Below, one piece after another: positions 1-7,903 of a stretch of DNA of 39,098 nt. Below the pieces are notes generated by a model that was not told where the DNA came from, made no database searches, and worked only from the letters and a program-made list of their open reading frames with translations. Source of the DNA: JBCBSP01 sp964561235 (GTDB lineage: Bacteria; Pseudomonadota; Alphaproteobacteria; Caulobacterales; Maricaulaceae); contig CAZLOV010000006.1 in assembly GCA_964561235.1 (NCBI GenBank), forward strand, positions 1 through 39,098, written 5' to 3'. The translations under genes were made by a program, and so were the position numbers. Numbering within the stretch: the stretch's first letter is position 1; every line of letters begins with the position of its first letter.

Positions 1-54
1 GCCGGAAAGCGCCGTCAGGTCGGCGAAAAGCGGAAACAGGATCTGGGGGCTCAT
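1..54 (-). CDS. recG: ATP-dependent DNA helicase RecG, N-terminal 18 residues (partial)
   Basis: Only the first 18 codons lie in the window; the gene runs off its left edge. The reverse strand reads MSPQILFPLFADLTALSG from an ATG at 54. This matches the conserved start of alphaproteobacterial RecG, where a hydrophobic ILFPLFA stretch precedes the wedge domain. RecG is a branch-migration helicase that reverses stalled replication forks. The divergent arrangement with sdhE-mfd is common in alphaproteobacteria and supports the call. The helicase motifs are outside the window, so identity rests on this short N-terminus and the neighbours. Confidence 0.75.
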   Translation of the reverse strand, partial: MSPQILFPLFADLTALSG

Positions 55-109
55 GAGGGCGGCGACCTTGGCCCACAACGCCGCACCTGAAAAGACCCGC
101 CGGCTGCGG

Positions 110-138
110 TCGACGCGGCCCCGGAGCGGGGCTATATG
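110..138 (+). promoter_or_regulatory. Possible sigma-70 promoter of sdhE, implying a leaderless or near-leaderless mRNA
   Basis: TCGACG (110-115) and TATATG (133-138) are separated by exactly 17 bases and resemble a -35/-10 pair. The sdhE ATG is only 8 bases after the -10 hexamer, so transcription would start at or almost at the start codon. No Shine-Dalgarno sequence is visible before the ATG, which fits a leaderless message. Read by eye only. Confidence 0.35.
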
Positions 139-146
139 CGCGTTCC

Positions 147-458
147 ATGCAGACCGATCCCAACACCCCGGACAATCGCGCAGACCGGCTCAAGCGCCTG
201 CGTTTTCTCGCCTGGCGCCGCGGGTTTCGCGAGATGGACCTGATCATGGGCCGCTTCGCCGACGCCCGCATTGAAGGCCTCGGAGAGGCGGGCCTTGCCG
301 AGTTCGAGCGCCTGCTCGACGCGCCGGATCAGGAGGTCTACGCGTGGATCTCCGGGCGCGCCGAGACGCCGTCGAATTTCGACGGCCCGGTGCTTCAGGC
401 GCTGAAGGCCTACCGCTTCGAGGACGAAGCCGCCTCCGGCGACGGCCCGTCAGCCTGA
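147..458 (+). CDS. sdhE: Succinate dehydrogenase assembly factor SdhE (FAD assembly factor)
   Basis: A 103-residue protein of the SdhE/YgfY/SDHAF2 family (formerly DUF339). These small five-helix cytoplasmic proteins bind the flavoprotein subunit of succinate dehydrogenase and promote covalent FAD attachment. The signature RG-x-x-E-x-D is visible as RGFREMD near residue 30. The later helices (AEFERLLDAPDQEVYAWI) are also typical, with the conserved D-x-x-x-x-W pattern. The length is normal for the alphaproteobacterial family. It lies between recG (divergent) and mfd (same strand), the usual context in this class. No ribosome binding site is visible upstream of the ATG. Confidence 0.9.
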   Translation: MQTDPNTPDNRADRLKRLRFLAWRRGFREMDLIMGRFADARIEGLGEAGLAEFERLLDAPDQEVYAWISGRAETPSNFDGPVLQALKAYRFEDEAASGDGPSA

Positions 459-578
459 AGCCGGCGGCGGCGCAAAAGTCCCGTTCCCGACGGCGCCGGG
501 GATGGGGCGGCGTGAAGACCCTGACCCGCACCCCGTACTTTCGGGGTTGCGGGATGATTGCGTTTGAGGACGACCCGT

Positions 579-3500
579 TTGACCGAGCTGGACCGCATCG
601 CCCGCGCAGAAGGCGCGCTTACCGTCTCCGGCGCGCCGGAAGGCTATGACGCGCTTGTTTTCTGCGACGCCTCCCGTTTGCGCGGCGGCGTGGGCCTGTT
701 CATCGCACGCGATGACGCGCGGGCGCGGGCGTTCGAGCGCGCATGCCGCTTCTTCGCACCGGACCTGGAGACGCTGCGGCTGCCGGCCTGGGACTGCCAG
801 CCCTATGACCGGATCTCGCCAAGCCGCCGAACGGCGGCGCGCCGGGCCGGAGCGCTGCACCGGCTGGCGGTGCGCGACGCCGCCGACAAGACGCCGCTGA
901 TCGTCATCGCAACGGTCAACGCCGTAATCCAGCGCTGCGCGCCGCGCGCGGTCATGGCCGAGGGCGGCGTGCATGCGCCGTCCGGCGGCGTCCTCGATGT
1001 GGAGCGCCTCAAGAGCTATCTCGCGGTCAACGGCTATGCGCGCGCGTCCACCGTCGCGGAGCGCGGCGACTACGCAATCCGCGGCGGGGTGGTCGATGTC
1101 TGGCCTGCCGATGCGGAAAGCCCGGTGCGCCTTGATTTCTTCGGCGACACGATCGAGAGCGTGCGCGCCTTCGACCCGGAGACCCAGCGCACCAGCAGAC
1201 AGCTCAAGGCCGCCCGCTTCACGCCGGTGTCCGAGATCGCGCTCGATGAGGCGGCGGTGTCGCGCTTCCGCTCCGGCTTTCTCAAGCGCTTCGGCGGCGG
1301 CGTGGCGAACGATCCGGTCTACGAAACCGTCTCCGCAGGCGGCCGTCCGGCGGGCGCGGAACACTGGCTGCCGCTGTTCCATGAGGCGCTCGACACGGTC
1401 TTTGATTATGTGGGCGAGGGCGCGCTTGTCGGGCTCGATGCGCTTGTCGGCGAAGCCCGCGACGAGCGGCTCGACCAGATCCGGGACTATTTCGAGGCCC
1501 GCCGCGACGCCCAGACGTCCACACCGAGGGGCGGGCTGTCGGCCCCGGTCTATCATGCGCTGGAGCCCGATGCGCTCTACCTGCCCGCCGAAGACTGGGA
1601 GGCGCGGCTTTCCGTCTTCGCACGCCGGCGCTTCACCGCGTTTCAGGAACCGGGCGAGGGCGTCGTGGCGCTCAGCGGCCGCCAGGGCCGGAGCTTCGCC
1701 GCCGAGCGCCAAGCGGATCTGAACGTATTCGAGGCCGCGCGGGATCACGCCGTCAGCCTGCGCAAGGCGGGCAAGCGCGTGCTTTATGCGGCCTGGAGCG
1801 AAGGCGCCTCTGAACGTCTCGGGATGGTTCTGGGAGAGCACGGTCTGGCTCCGGTCGAGCCCGCGCAAAGCTGGCCGGAGGCCGCACGCAAGGACCCCCG
1901 CGTGATCGGCCGCGCGGTGCTGGAGCTTGAACGCGGGTTCGAGACCGATGATCTCGCCGTCATTTCCGAGCAGGACCTGCTGGGCGACCGTCTGGCCCGC
2001 CCGCGCCGGCGCAAGAACGCCGCCGACGTCATTTCCGAAGCGGGCTCGCTTTCGCCCGGCGATCTCGTGGTGCACGCCGATCACGGGCTGGGGCGATATC
2101 TCGGCCTGAAGACGTTGAGCGTGGGCGAAGCGCCGCACGATTGCCTCGAACTCGAATACGCAGGCGATTCCAAGCTTTACCTGCCGGTTGAGAACATCGA
2201 GCTGCTTTCGCGCTACGGCGCGGACAGCGAGACCGCCCAGCTCGACCGGCTCGGCAGTTCGGCCTGGCAGGCGCGCAAGGCGAAAGCCAAGCAGCGCCTG
2301 CGCGAGATGGCCGACGAACTGATCAAGATCGCCGCGGCGCGCAATGCTCGGTCCGGCACGGTCATGGAGCCGCCGGCAGGTCTCTATGACGAGTTCTGCG
2401 CACGCTTTCCCTATGCAGAGACCGACGATCAGCTGTCAGCTGTCGAGGACGTCTTCGAGGATCTCCAGAAAGGCCGGCCGATGGACCGGCTCATCTGCGG
2501 GGATGTCGGCTTCGGCAAGACCGAGGTCGCCCTGCGCGCGGCCTTCGTGGCGGCGATGTCAGGCAAGCAGATCGCCGTCATCGCGCCAACCACCCTGCTT
2601 GCGCGTCAGCATTTCAAGACCTTCTCCGAACGTTTCCGCGGCTGGCCGATCCAGGTGCGCCATCTGTCCCGGCTTGTCGGCGCCAAGGAGGCGGCGGAGA
2701 CGAAGAAGCAGCTTGCAGACGGAACCTGCGAGATCGTCGTGGGCACCCATGCCCTGCTGGCCAAGGGGCTGAGCTTCAAGGACGTCGGTCTCCTCATCAT
2801 CGACGAGGAGCAGCATTTCGGCGTGCGCCACAAGGAGCGGCTCAAGGCGCTCAAGTCCGAAGTGCATGTGCTGACCCTGACCGCGACGCCGATCCCGCGT
2901 ACGCTGCAGCTGGCCATGTCGGGCATTCGCGACCTGTCGATCATCGCCACCCCGCCGGTCGACCGTCTGGCGGTGCGCACCTATGTGGCGCCGTTCGATC
3001 CGGTGACCGTGCGCGAGGCCTTGCTCCGGGAGAAGTACCGAGGCGGGCAGAGCTTTTTCGTCGTGCCGCGGATCGCGGATCTGGAGGAAACGGCGGAGTA
3101 CCTGCGCGAGCAGGCGCCGGAGGTCAGCTTCACGATCGCCCATGGACAGATGGCGGCGGGCGATCTCGAGGATATCATGACAGCCTTCTACGAGGGGCGT
3201 TACGACGTCCTCCTGTCGACCACGATCGTGGAAAGCGGCATCGACATCCCGACCGCCAACACGCTCATCGTGCACCGCGCGGACATGTTCGGCCTCGCCC
3301 AGCTCTATCAGCTTCGCGGCCGGGTGGGCCGCTCCAAGGCGCGCGCCTACGCCTATCTGACCACGCCTGCGAAGAAGAAGCTCACCGACGGCGCGGACAA
3401 GCGTCTCAAGGTGCTGCAATCGCTCGATAGCCTCGGGGCGGGCTTCACGCTGGCAAGCCACGACCTCGATCTGCGCGGCGGGGGCAATCTCCTGGGCGAG

Positions 3501-4073
3501 GAGCAGTCCGGCCATATCAAGGATGTCGGCGTGGAGCTCTACCAGTCCATGCTGGAGGAGGCGGTCGCCAGCCTGAAGGGTGATGCCGACGAAGGCGAGC
3601 GCGACTGGTCCCCGCAGATCAATGTCGGCGCAAGCGTGCTCATTCCGGAGCCCTACGTTCCCGATCTGGACGTGCGCATGGCGCTGTACCGGCGCCTGTC
3701 GGGCATCGACACCAAGGCGGAGCGCGAAGGCTTCGCTGCCGAACTCATCGATCGCTTCGGACCGCTGCCGCCGGAAGTCGAACAGCTAATGCAGGTCGTC
3801 GCCATCAAGACGCTGTGCAAGCGCGCAGGCGTCTCCAAGCTCGACGCCGGGCCGAAAGGGGCGGTCGCCACCTTCCGCAACAATGCTTTCGCCGATCCGC
3901 TGGCGCTGGTCGAACTGATGCAGAAACGGCCGGCGGATTACAAGCTGCGGCCGGACAACACGATGGTGCTGCGCGGGGAATGGCCGGACGTGGACGCGCG
4001 CCTGAAAGGCGCCCAGCGCGCGCTCGCCCCGCTTGCCGACGCCGCCCAGCGCTCAAGAAAGGAAGCCGCCTAG
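579..4073 (+). CDS. mfd: Transcription-repair coupling factor Mfd
   Basis: Large SF2 translocase that removes RNA polymerase stalled at DNA lesions and recruits UvrA. From the TTG at 579 it has 1164 residues, close to the 1148 of E. coli Mfd. That TTG is preferred because GAGGA (566-570) lies 8 bases upstream; an earlier in-frame TTG at 558 lacks a good site. Visible parts in order: the UvrB-like N-terminal region, the RNA polymerase interaction module (SPGDLVVHADHGLGRY), Walker A (GDVGFGKTE), DEEQ box (IDEEQHFGV), the TATPIPRTL motif, ESGIDIP and RGRVGR in the second RecA lobe, and the C-terminal TRCF domain. It is intact. Its TAG stop overlaps the stop of the convergent popA-like gene. Confidence 0.97.
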   Translation: MTELDRIARAEGALTVSGAPEGYDALVFCDASRLRGGVGLFIARDDARARAFERACRFFAPDLETLRLPAWDCQPYDRISPSRRTAARRAGALHRLAVRDAADKTPLIVIATVNAVIQRCAPRAVMAEGGVHAPSGGVLDVERLKSYLAVNGYARASTVAERGDYAIRGGVVDVWPADAESPVRLDFFGDTIESVRAFDPETQRTSRQLKAARFTPVSEIALDEAAVSRFRSGFLKRFGGGVANDPVYETVSAGGRPAGAEHWLPLFHEALDTVFDYVGEGALVGLDALVGEARDERLDQIRDYFEARRDAQTSTPRGGLSAPVYHALEPDALYLPAEDWEARLSVFARRRFTAFQEPGEGVVALSGRQGRSFAAERQADLNVFEAARDHAVSLRKAGKRVLYAAWSEGASERLGMVLGEHGLAPVEPAQSWPEAARKDPRVIGRAVLELERGFETDDLAVISEQDLLGDRLARPRRRKNAADVISEAGSLSPGDLVVHADHGLGRYLGLKTLSVGEAPHDCLELEYAGDSKLYLPVENIELLSRYGADSETAQLDRLGSSAWQARKAKAKQRLREMADELIKIAAARNARSGTVMEPPAGLYDEFCARFPYAETDDQLSAVEDVFEDLQKGRPMDRLICGDVGFGKTEVALRAAFVAAMSGKQIAVIAPTTLLARQHFKTFSERFRGWPIQVRHLSRLVGAKEAAETKKQLADGTCEIVVGTHALLAKGLSFKDVGLLIIDEEQHFGVRHKERLKALKSEVHVLTLTATPIPRTLQLAMSGIRDLSIIATPPVDRLAVRTYVAPFDPVTVREALLREKYRGGQSFFVVPRIADLEETAEYLREQAPEVSFTIAHGQMAAGDLEDIMTAFYEGRYDVLLSTTIVESGIDIPTANTLIVHRADMFGLAQLYQLRGRVGRSKARAYAYLTTPAKKKLTDGADKRLKVLQSLDSLGAGFTLASHDLDLRGGGNLLGEEQSGHIKDVGVELYQSMLEEAVASLKGDADEGERDWSPQINVGASVLIPEPYVPDLDVRMALYRRLSGIDTKAEREGFAAELIDRFGPLPPEVEQLMQVVAIKTLCKRAGVSKLDAGPKGAVATFRNNAFADPLALVELMQKRPADYKLRPDNTMVLRGEWPDVDARLKGAQRALAPLADAAQRSRKEAA

Positions 4074-5338
4074 GCGCTTGCCCGGGTCTCCACCAGGTCA
4101 AGATTGAGCCGCGCGCGCTCGATCAGGGCGTCGGCGCTTTCCCCGTCAATGCGCTGCTCGACGGCGTGGTCGACCTCGATGCGGAAGGAGTGCAGCGGAT
4201 CGGCGGTCTCATAGGCGGTGCATTCCGCAATCGCGCAAACGCGTGCCGCGACCACCCGCGCCGCCGGTCCGGGCGTCGCGGGCAGGGCGAGATAGAACAG
4301 ATCGGCCTCCGCGCGCACGGCGAGGTCTTCCGCGCGAACGCAGTGGCGCAGCATCGCGGCGAACTGGTTCACCGCACGCGCCGCGTAGTCCGGCCCGGCC
4401 CGGCGGACATCCTCCGGAACCCCCGCGCGCAAGCAGACGACCGCCAGCGGGGCGAGATCGCCGTCGGCGGCCTTGGCGACCGTGCGCAGATGCGCCATGC
4501 CGAATTCCGGCGCGAACAGATCCGTCTCCCCCTCCAGCAGCGGATCGATCCGGACGCTTTCCAGCAGCGCTTTCGCGTCGCGGCGGCGGCGGCGCTCGTC
4601 GGCGAGCGCCATGATGCGCGCACGGAAAACCTCCGGCGCCAGCGTGGAGGGCAGGATGTCGGAGGCGCCCCTGGCGAACGCTTCATCCGCATGCGGATAA
4701 ATTTCACCCGGCGTCATGATGAGCGCCGGGGTATGGTAGAGCCGCGTGTTTCGCCGCATCGCCGAACAAACCGTGTGGGCGGTCCCGGGATCGTCAGCGG
4801 CGTTCAAGAGCACCGCGTCGAACGGGCGTTCATGCAGATAGTCGAACGCGTTGAACGTGGAGAAGGCCGCAACCATCTCGACGCCGGCCTCGTTCAGGGC
4901 ATGACGAAGGCGCAGAAACGCGGGATCGCCCGCGCCGACATAGAGAATGCACGGCTTTCGTTCGAGCTCGACACGGCGGACGGGATTGACGCCGAAAGCC
5001 GCTGCGTCCTTGACGCGCAACGCGGCGACAGCCTCAAGCACCGTCAGGCGCAGAAGCGCGCGCAGGCGCGCGGCGATCTGGATCGGATGGGCGGGTGCGG
5101 GCAGGGCGGCGTCGACGGAAGCCTCTCCCGGCAGGGGCGGCGCGCCGACCTTCACCACAACGCGGCGGTCGATATCCGATGGCGGCGCCTCGCCAAGACA
5201 GACCAGCGCATCGCACGCCGTCTCGCGGGGCACGCTGCGTCTCGACCGGGCGTCGAATCCATACGACACTAGCTCGCCCGCGAGTTCGCTAGCCGTCGGC
5301 TCCGGTCCGGTGACGAAGACCCTTGCGGCCCGTCCCAT
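4070..5338 (-). CDS. popA: PopA-like cell-cycle regulator: two degenerate receiver domains plus catalytically dead GGDEF domain with intact c-di-GMP I-site
   Basis: A 422-residue protein from the ATG at 5338. Residues about 5-105 and 129-250 look like receiver domains. In the second, the phospho-acceptor Asp is replaced by Asn (DAVLLNA, N179). Residues about 262-420 form a GGDEF fold. The inhibitory-site RxxD is intact (RAED, 335-338) and is followed after exactly five residues by EADLF (344-348) where active enzymes have GG[DE]EF. This pattern of dead active site and preserved allosteric site matches Caulobacter PopA, a c-di-GMP effector that recruits CtrA to the ClpXP protease. PopA identity is inferred from architecture; it could be another degenerate PleD paralogue. 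A longer ORF reaches 5416, but the extra residues are not domain-like and a promoter-like pair lies inside them. Its stop shares CTAG with mfd. Confidence 0.72.
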   Translation of the reverse strand: MGRAARVFVTGPEPTASELAGELVSYGFDARSRRSVPRETACDALVCLGEAPPSDIDRRVVVKVGAPPLPGEASVDAALPAPAHPIQIAARLRALLRLTVLEAVAALRVKDAAAFGVNPVRRVELERKPCILYVGAGDPAFLRLRHALNEAGVEMVAAFSTFNAFDYLHERPFDAVLLNAADDPGTAHTVCSAMRRNTRLYHTPALIMTPGEIYPHADEAFARGASDILPSTLAPEVFRARIMALADERRRRRDAKALLESVRIDPLLEGETDLFAPEFGMAHLRTVAKAADGDLAPLAVVCLRAGVPEDVRRAGPDYAARAVNQFAAMLRHCVRAEDLAVRAEADLFYLALPATPGPAARVVAARVCAIAECTAYETADPLHSFRIEVDHAVEQRIDGESADALIERARLNLDLVETRASA

Positions 5339-5365
5339 GCCTCCCCCAAGACTGGTCCGGGACGC

Positions 5366-5394
5366 ATTGTGTCGATGTCTTGTCGGTGTCACAA
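5366..5394 (-). promoter_or_regulatory. Putative sigma-70 promoter for the popA-like gene
   Basis: On the minus strand TTGTGA (5394-5389) is followed after exactly 17 bases by CACAAT (5371-5366). Each hexamer matches consensus at four of six positions. Transcription would begin near 5358, about 20 bases before the ATG at 5338. This supports that start over the upstream one at 5416. Confidence 0.38.
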
Positions 5395-5444
5395 GCGCTT
5401 CCAACCCCGCCCCCACGCATCCTTTACAGGCGAAACAGCAAAAT

Positions 5445-6590
5445 ATGAAACATCAAGGGCCTTTAACGGGTGTTAAAGTCGTCGAATTCGTCGGGCTGGG
5501 ACCCGCGCCGTTCGCAGCCATGCTGCTCGCGGACATGGGCGCGGACGTCGTGCGCGTGGACAGGCCAGGCGCGCAGGGCGGCGGCGGGGCGGACGTTCTG
5601 GGCCGCGGCCGGCGTTCGATCGCATTGAATCTGAAAACGAAGGAAGGCGTGGACGCGGCGCTGCAGCTGGCTGGAAAGGCCGACATCCTGCTGGAAGGCT
5701 ATCGGCCCGGGGTGATGGAGCGGCTGGGCGTCGGCCCGGACGCGTGCTTCATCCGGAACCCCGCGCTGGTGTATGGCCGCATGACCGGCTGGGGCCAGCA
5801 CGGACCGCTCGCCCACGCCGCCGGTCACGACATCAACTACATCGCGCTCACCGGCGCGCTGCACGCCATAGGCCCGAGGGAAGAGCCGCTGCCGCCGCTC
5901 AATCTCGTCGGCGATTTCGGCGGGGGCTCGCTTTATCTCGCCATGGGCGTGCTCGCCGCGCTCGTCCATGCGCGGGCCACGGGCGAAGGGCAGGTCGTGG
6001 ACGCCGCCATCGTGGACGGCGCGGCCTCCCTGCTGTCAGCACAACATCAGCTTATGGCTTTAGGTATCTGGAAAGACGAGCGCAGCGCCAACTGGCTCGA
6101 CGGCGCAGCGCCGTTCTACCGGACATATGAATGCGCTGACGGCAAATTCATCTCGCTTGGACCGCTGGAGCCTGAATTCTTCGCGCTGCTGCTCGAAAAG
6201 CTCGGCCTGGCTGGGGATCCGGACTTCGCCGACATTCTGGATACAGCGTCCTGGGAGCGGCTGAACGCGCGCTTCGAGGCGATTTTCCGCGCCCGTCCGC
6301 GCGACCATTGGGACCGGCTGTTTGAAGGCACCGACGTCTGTTACGCGCCCGTGCTTTCGCTTACGGAAGCCGCTGAACACCCGCACATGAAGGCGCGCGG
6401 CGTGTTTCAGGAGATCGACGGCGTGATGCAGGCCGCGCCCGCGCCGCGCTTCTCCGCCACGCCGGGGGCGACGGCGGGTCCGGCCCCGAAGCCGGGGCAG
6501 GATACACGCGCCGCTCTGCTCGACTGGGGGTTCACGCCGGAGGACGTCTCCCGGCTCGCCGGCGCCGGCGCGATCGCCAACGACGCATGA
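5445..6590 (+). CDS. Alpha-methylacyl-CoA racemase-type enzyme (CaiB/BaiF, class III CoA-transferase family)
   Basis: 381 residues from the ATG at 5445, the size usual for alpha-methylacyl-CoA racemases. These enzymes epimerise (2R)/(2S)-methyl-branched acyl-CoA thioesters. The central stretch YGRMTGWGQHGP, then GHDINY, then LNLVGDFGGGS, then GQVVDAAIVDG is diagnostic for the racemase subgroup rather than true CoA-transferases. The His of GHDINY and the Asp of VGDFGGG correspond to the catalytic His/Asp pair known from the mycobacterial racemase MCR. The following genes encode a 3-oxoacid CoA-transferase, so a role in branched-chain or fatty-acid catabolism is reasonable. Upstream it is divergent from the popA-like gene. 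A TTTAAC-N4-GTTAAA palindrome lies in its first codons. Confidence 0.9.
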   Translation: MKHQGPLTGVKVVEFVGLGPAPFAAMLLADMGADVVRVDRPGAQGGGGADVLGRGRRSIALNLKTKEGVDAALQLAGKADILLEGYRPGVMERLGVGPDACFIRNPALVYGRMTGWGQHGPLAHAAGHDINYIALTGALHAIGPREEPLPPLNLVGDFGGGSLYLAMGVLAALVHARATGEGQVVDAAIVDGAASLLSAQHQLMALGIWKDERSANWLDGAAPFYRTYECADGKFISLGPLEPEFFALLLEKLGLAGDPDFADILDTASWERLNARFEAIFRARPRDHWDRLFEGTDVCYAPVLSLTEAAEHPHMKARGVFQEIDGVMQAAPAPRFSATPGATAGPAPKPGQDTRAALLDWGFTPEDVSRLAGAGAIANDA

Positions 6591-6666
6591 TCCTGCGCTT
6601 GTTTCAGAGCCTGCGCGCTTGCTATGCCGTCAGGCGAGCGATCCATCGCGTGATCTGGAGACCCTG

Positions 6667-7368
6667 ATGAAGAAAGTCCGCAGCAACGCCGCTGAAGCCC
6701 TCGAAGGCCTGCTCTTCGACGGCATGACGATCATGGCCGGCGGCTTCGGCCTGTGCGGCATTCCGGAAAACCTGATCATCGCCCTGCGCGACAGCGGGGT
6801 GAAGGATCTCACGGTCATTTCCAACAACGCCGGCGTGGACGATTTCGGCCTTGGCCTGCTGCTGCACACCCGCCAGATCCGCAAGATGGTCTCGTCCTAT
6901 GTCGGCGAGAACAAAACCTTCGAGCGGCAGTATCTCGACGGCGACCTTGAGCTGGAATTCAATCCGCAGGGCACGCTGGCCGAGCGCATCCGGGCCGGCG
7001 GCGCGGGCATTCCGGGTTTCTACACGAAGACCGGCGTCGGCACGCTGATCGCCGAGGGCAAGGAGCACAAGGAATTCAACGGCGAGACCTATATCCTCGA
7101 GACGGGGCTGGTTGCCGATCTTGCGATCGTGAAGGCGTGGAAGGGCGACAGGGAAGGCAATCTCGTCTACCGAAAGACGGCGCGGAACTTCAACCCGATG
7201 ATGGCGACCGCCGGAAAGGTGACCGTCGCGGAGGTGGAGACGATCGTCGAAGCGGGTGAGCTCGACGCCGACCATATCCACACGCCCGGCATCTTCGTGC
7301 AGCGCCTCATCGAGGATGAGCACGAGAAGCGCATCGAGCAACGCACCTTGCGTGAGAGCGCGGCCTGA
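6667..7368 (+). CDS. scoA: Succinyl-CoA:3-oxoacid CoA-transferase subunit A
   Basis: A 233-residue alpha subunit of a family I CoA-transferase (ScoA/PcaI/AtoD group). With ScoB it moves CoA from succinyl-CoA to acetoacetate or another 3-oxoacid. Recognisable parts are the glycine-rich MAGGFGLCGIPENLI near residue 20, the SNNAG segment, ELEFNPQGTLAERIRAGGAGIPGFYT and the C-terminal TVAEVE region. The ATG at 6667 is preceded by GGAGA (spacing 6), which decides the start. It is separated from its partner subunit by one small secreted-protein gene, unlike the usual directly adjacent arrangement. Confidence 0.95.
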   Translation: MKKVRSNAAEALEGLLFDGMTIMAGGFGLCGIPENLIIALRDSGVKDLTVISNNAGVDDFGLGLLLHTRQIRKMVSSYVGENKTFERQYLDGDLELEFNPQGTLAERIRAGGAGIPGFYTKTGVGTLIAEGKEHKEFNGETYILETGLVADLAIVKAWKGDREGNLVYRKTARNFNPMMATAGKVTVAEVETIVEAGELDADHIHTPGIFVQRLIEDEHEKRIEQRTLRESAA

Positions 7369-7403
7369 CCGCGCCTTGCGCGCCAGGAAAGAGGCCTCAC
7401 GCC

Positions 7404-7892
7404 ATGATCATTCGCTCCATCGCCGCCCTTGCCGCACTCGCCGCCGCAGCGCCGCTCGCGGGTGCGCAGCCAATGGATATCGGGGATACGTCCTTCGTGG
7501 AACGGGATCCCGCCGATCTGGCGATCCGCGGAAATTGCGTCGGCGCGCCACGTGATGTGCGTGAGCGCACATGGCTTTATGACGATGTGTTCGAAGATCG
7601 CTTCGCGTACGCCGACATCGTCGGGCGCAATCGCGCCATCCTCGTCGAGTACGAGCGCTCATGCGATCAGCTGACCCAGCGCGAACCGGTTCCGCAGGAT
7701 CTCTGCCGGGCTGCGGTCCTGCGTACGGGCGGCGAACAGTGCTTCGTGCGCGAGATCTATGAAGTGGCCGATGAGCGCGCGGCGCGCTGGGTCGCTTTGC
7801 GGCGGCTCATTGACGAAGCGCGCGCTGACGGACGCATCCTGCCCCGAGACAATGTTGCCGCCGCCGAACAGCTCGTCGCGGACAGCGATTAA
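7404..7892 (+). CDS. Small secreted four-cysteine protein of unknown function, between scoA and scoB
   Basis: I do not recognise this 162-residue protein. It starts with a clear Sec signal peptide: MIIRS, an Ala/Leu-rich core and a probable cleavage site at AGA|QP (after residue 21). The mature part is about 140 residues, charged and helical-looking. It has four cysteines (C45, C87, C101, C113), which could form two disulfides in the periplasm. A good ribosome binding site (AAAGAGG) precedes the ATG. It is 35 bases after scoA and 11 bases before scoB, so it is co-transcribed with cytoplasmic enzyme subunits although its product is exported. No frameshift or degradation is visible. Confidence 0.8.
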   Translation: MIIRSIAALAALAAAAPLAGAQPMDIGDTSFVERDPADLAIRGNCVGAPRDVRERTWLYDDVFEDRFAYADIVGRNRAILVEYERSCDQLTQREPVPQDLCRAAVLRTGGEQCFVREIYEVADERAARWVALRRLIDEARADGRILPRDNVAAAEQLVADSD

Positions 7893-7903
7893 GGAGACCC
7901 GCC

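Noticed and set aside
450..2138. Long open frame (562 codons) on the minus strand opposite mfd
   Set aside because: Its composition is that of an antisense shadow of high-GC coding DNA, and mfd is complete with all motifs on the plus strand.
4070..5338. Active diguanylate cyclase
   Set aside because: GG[DE]EF is replaced by EADLF, removing the catalytic residues.
5463..5476. Possible CtrA binding site TTAA-N6-TTAA near the racemase start
   Set aside because: The CtrA consensus needs seven bases between halves and the site lies inside the coding frame; kept only as an unexplained palindrome.
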